The notes below the pieces were generated by a model, which saw only the letters and a program-made list of their open reading frames with translations, did not search any database and was not told the DNA's origin. A program made the translations under genes and the position numbers. Positions 62,446 to 64,000 of a stretch of 64,000 nt of DNA are shown in pieces. The number at the start of each line of letters is the position of its first letter. Position 1 is the first letter of the stretch. Where the stretch lies: contig FN543093.2 in the NCBI GenBank assembly GCA_000027065.2, positions 1,492,074-1,556,073 on the forward strand, written 5' to 3'. The stretch comes from Cronobacter turicensis z3032 (GTDB lineage: Bacteria > Pseudomonadota > Gammaproteobacteria > Enterobacterales > Enterobacteriaceae).

Positions 62446-64000
62446 TTATTTATTGTTGTAGAGCGGGAAGCGGCGCGTCGTGCCGTCCGGCGCGCGCAGG
62501 CGCAGGGCATCGGCTTCAACGGCGATATCGGGGGCGTCCGTCAGCGCGTCCGGCGTGCCGATAACCCCGGCCACCGCGCTACACAGCCAGCTTTCGCCTG
62601 CGGCAACGGCGCCCGTAAGGCAGGGAATGGCGGCGCATTCAGCGAACATCACGCTGCTGTTGGGCGGCGTAATGACAGGCTCAGCCTGACGCGTGCGCGC
62701 TGGTGCGAGATCGACAATGACGCTGGCGCCACTGGTCGCCTCAATCGCGCAGCGATGGGCGGAGGCGTTAACGCGCGTCGTTTGTGGTTGCCAGAGGGTG
62801 GCGAATCCGCCTTCGACGCTGTGCAGGTCACGATCGCTGCGGATATGGTGTACGCGCAGGTGCCACGCGCCGTAAGGGATAAGCCAGGTGGCGATTTGCA
62901 CATCGCGCCACGGCGACCAGCGCGAGAAAATATGGTCCGGCGCGGTGACGACCTCGTCGCACGCCCGGCGGCCCCGGTAGTAACCGTCGTTTTCGCACAG
63001 CAGCAGCATGGAATCGCAGGCGGCGTGTTTGATGCCGTAGCGGCCGCGCTCGATGGTGAAGCCGAAATGGCTGGAGTAAGCGAATTTGGTGTATTTGGCT
63101 TCGGTATTCACATAGTTATTCAGCTCCACCTGGCCCGCGGTGAGCAGCCAGGCGTGGCGTGAATGTTCGCTGTGCGCGAGTAATTGTGAGGCTTCGGGAA
63201 TGGCGTGACAGCCGTCGAGTAGCGGTAGCGGCGCTTCCTGCGCCTGCCAGAAGGGGCTTTCTTCCGCCATCGCCAGCACCAGAAAAACCTTCAGCGCCCA
63301 GTAGGGCGAGCCGGGCGAGTTGTAATCTTCGCACATCGCGAGATTCGGGCAGGCGTAACCGAGGGTGAGAATATCGTCGCGATCGAGGATCGGCTTATCC
63401 ATCCACCAGCGCAGGTGGCGCAGCACAATGCCTTTCACCACGCCCGGCGTAAACACATCGAGCCCGGAGAACGCCACGCTGCTCCAGAACGCCACCATCG
63501 CAAAGCGGTAAGTGAGGCTGCGGCCAAAAGGAATGGACGCGCCGTCGGCGGCGGAAAACCAGATGAAATCGGCGGCAAACAGGCGCGCGCGTTCGCGAAG
63601 CGTCGCGGCGCGTTCGGCGTCGTCCTGCTCCATCAGCGTGGCGTAGACCAGCCCGTAAAAGTGAAACGCCATCGAGATATAGTAATCCTTCGGGCGGCCG
63701 GGACCATCGGCGTACCAGCCGTTGCCGAGGTAATACGCTTCCATGCGGGCGAAACGCGCCTCCAGCACGTCGCGCCGCCACGGCAGGCCCGCGCGCTTAA
63801 AGCCCAGCTCCACCAGAATCGCAAAGTAGTTCCAGTTGCTGTCGGGCATGGAGGCGTCCCCCACCTGGCGCAGCCACTGGTAAAGATTATTCAGTTCACG
63901 CTCGCTAAAGCGCGCGGTGAGTTTCTCCTGCAACAGCGCCAGCCCCAGCCCATAGGCCGCCATCTCCACCAGTCGCTGATCGTAAGGGCCGGCCTCGCCC
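62446..64000 (-). CDS. DUF2264 domain-containing protein (partial, N-terminus outside window)
   Basis: This is a DUF2264 family protein with an alpha/alpha-toroid-like region, common in carbohydrate loci of bacteria. The frame is open past 64000: bases upstream of the internal ATG at 63969 still read GEAGPYDQRLVE in frame, as expected for the family, so that ATG is not the start. Typical parts are MPDSNWNYFAILVELGFKRA, NGWYADGPGRPKDYYISMAF, ADGASIPFGRSLTYRFAMVA and TLGYACPNLAMCEDYNSPGS. At least 518 codons are present. It heads the visible unit DUF2264-symporter-GH88. A hydrolase or lyase role on polysaccharide fragments is suspected for the family but not shown. Confidence 0.85.
   Translation of the reverse strand, partial: GEAGPYDQRLVEMAAYGLGLALLQEKLTARFSERELNNLYQWLRQVGDASMPDSNWNYFAILVELGFKRAGLPWRRDVLEARFARMEAYYLGNGWYADGPGRPKDYYISMAFHFYGLVYATLMEQDDAERAATLRERARLFAADFIWFSAADGASIPFGRSLTYRFAMVAFWSSVAFSGLDVFTPGVVKGIVLRHLRWWMDKPILDRDDILTLGYACPNLAMCEDYNSPGSPYWALKVFLVLAMAEESPFWQAQEAPLPLLDGCHAIPEASQLLAHSEHSRHAWLLTAGQVELNNYVNTEAKYTKFAYSSHFGFTIERGRYGIKHAACDSMLLLCENDGYYRGRRACDEVVTAPDHIFSRWSPWRDVQIATWLIPYGAWHLRVHHIRSDRDLHSVEGGFATLWQPQTTRVNASAHRCAIEATSGASVIVDLAPARTRQAEPVITPPNSSVMFAECAAIPCLTGAVAAGESWLCSAVAGVIGTPDALTDAPDIAVEADALRLRAPDGTTRRFPLYNNK

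Noticed and set aside
1..64000. CRISPR arrays, insertion sequences, rRNA operons
   Set aside because: No regularly spaced repeats, no transposase frame and no rRNA-like stretch was found in the window.

Overview
The window is a chromosomal segment of a GC-rich member of the Enterobacteriaceae. Gene order and protein sequences follow the Escherichia coli stretch rhtA-ompX-opgE-mntS-mntR-ybiR ... ldtB-ybiT ... moeB-moeA-gsiABCD-rimO-yliI-gstB-dacC-deoR-ybjG-mdfA-ybjI-ybjJ-rcdA-ybjL-ybjM-nfsA-rimK-ybjN-potFGHI-ybjO-rlmC, interrupted by accessory blocks. High GC, this backbone and the accessory sugar loci suggest Cronobacter or a close relative (Franconibacter, Siccibacter). That genus call is an inference from memory, not a measured distance.

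Layout. 1-5.5 kb: amino-acid exporter RhtA (cut by the window edge), porin-like OmpX, the glucan-modifying enzyme OpgE, and the manganese module mntS/mntR with ybiR. 5.5-9.8 kb: an extra tripartite drug pump (HlyD/EmrA-like adaptor, DHA2 permease, NodT-type outer-membrane lipoprotein). 10-13.5 kb: a beta-glucoside locus (GH1 6-phospho-glycosidase, PTS EIIC, GntR/UTRA regulator) with a perfect palindrome over the promoter. 13.6-16.3 kb: ldtB and ybiT. 16.4-24.4 kb: an accessory block with a short FHA-type TPS exoprotein and a GH31/MFS/LacI sugar locus. 24.4-32.1 kb: moeB-moeA and, divergently, gsiABCD for glutathione import. 32-44.8 kb: rimO, yliI, gstB, dacC, deoR, two overlapping PAP2 phosphatases (the second is ybjG), mdfA, ybjI, an orphan flagellin, ybjJ and rcdA. 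44.9-48.8 kb: an AT-rich island between rcdA and ybjL. 48.8-59.9 kb: ybjL, ybjM, nfsA, rimK, ybjN, potFGHI, ybjO and rlmC. 60-64 kb: a polysaccharide locus (GH88, OHS symporter, DUF2264) running off the end.

The most interesting part is the island at 45-48.8 kb. A broken P2-type portal gene (gpQ) lies on the minus strand, and next to its 3' end are three AT-rich genes: a DUF3800 protein, a 189-aa protein with faint GNAT-like features and a 137-aa basic protein. In a P2 prophage this position, beside the 3' end of Q, is where tin/old and other anti-phage cargo sit. Against the 3' end of the DUF3800 gene, about 100 nt on the plus strand fold into a multi-stem structure with a closing helix, three inner hairpins and a possible pseudoknot. 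DUF3800 genes are known to have structured RNA motifs beside them, so a protein-RNA pair, possibly a defence system, is the best candidate for an undescribed system here.

A second unusual feature is the lone flagellin gene between ybjI and ybjJ. It has a sigma-28-like promoter and an atypical, proline-rich central region, with no other flagellar gene in view.
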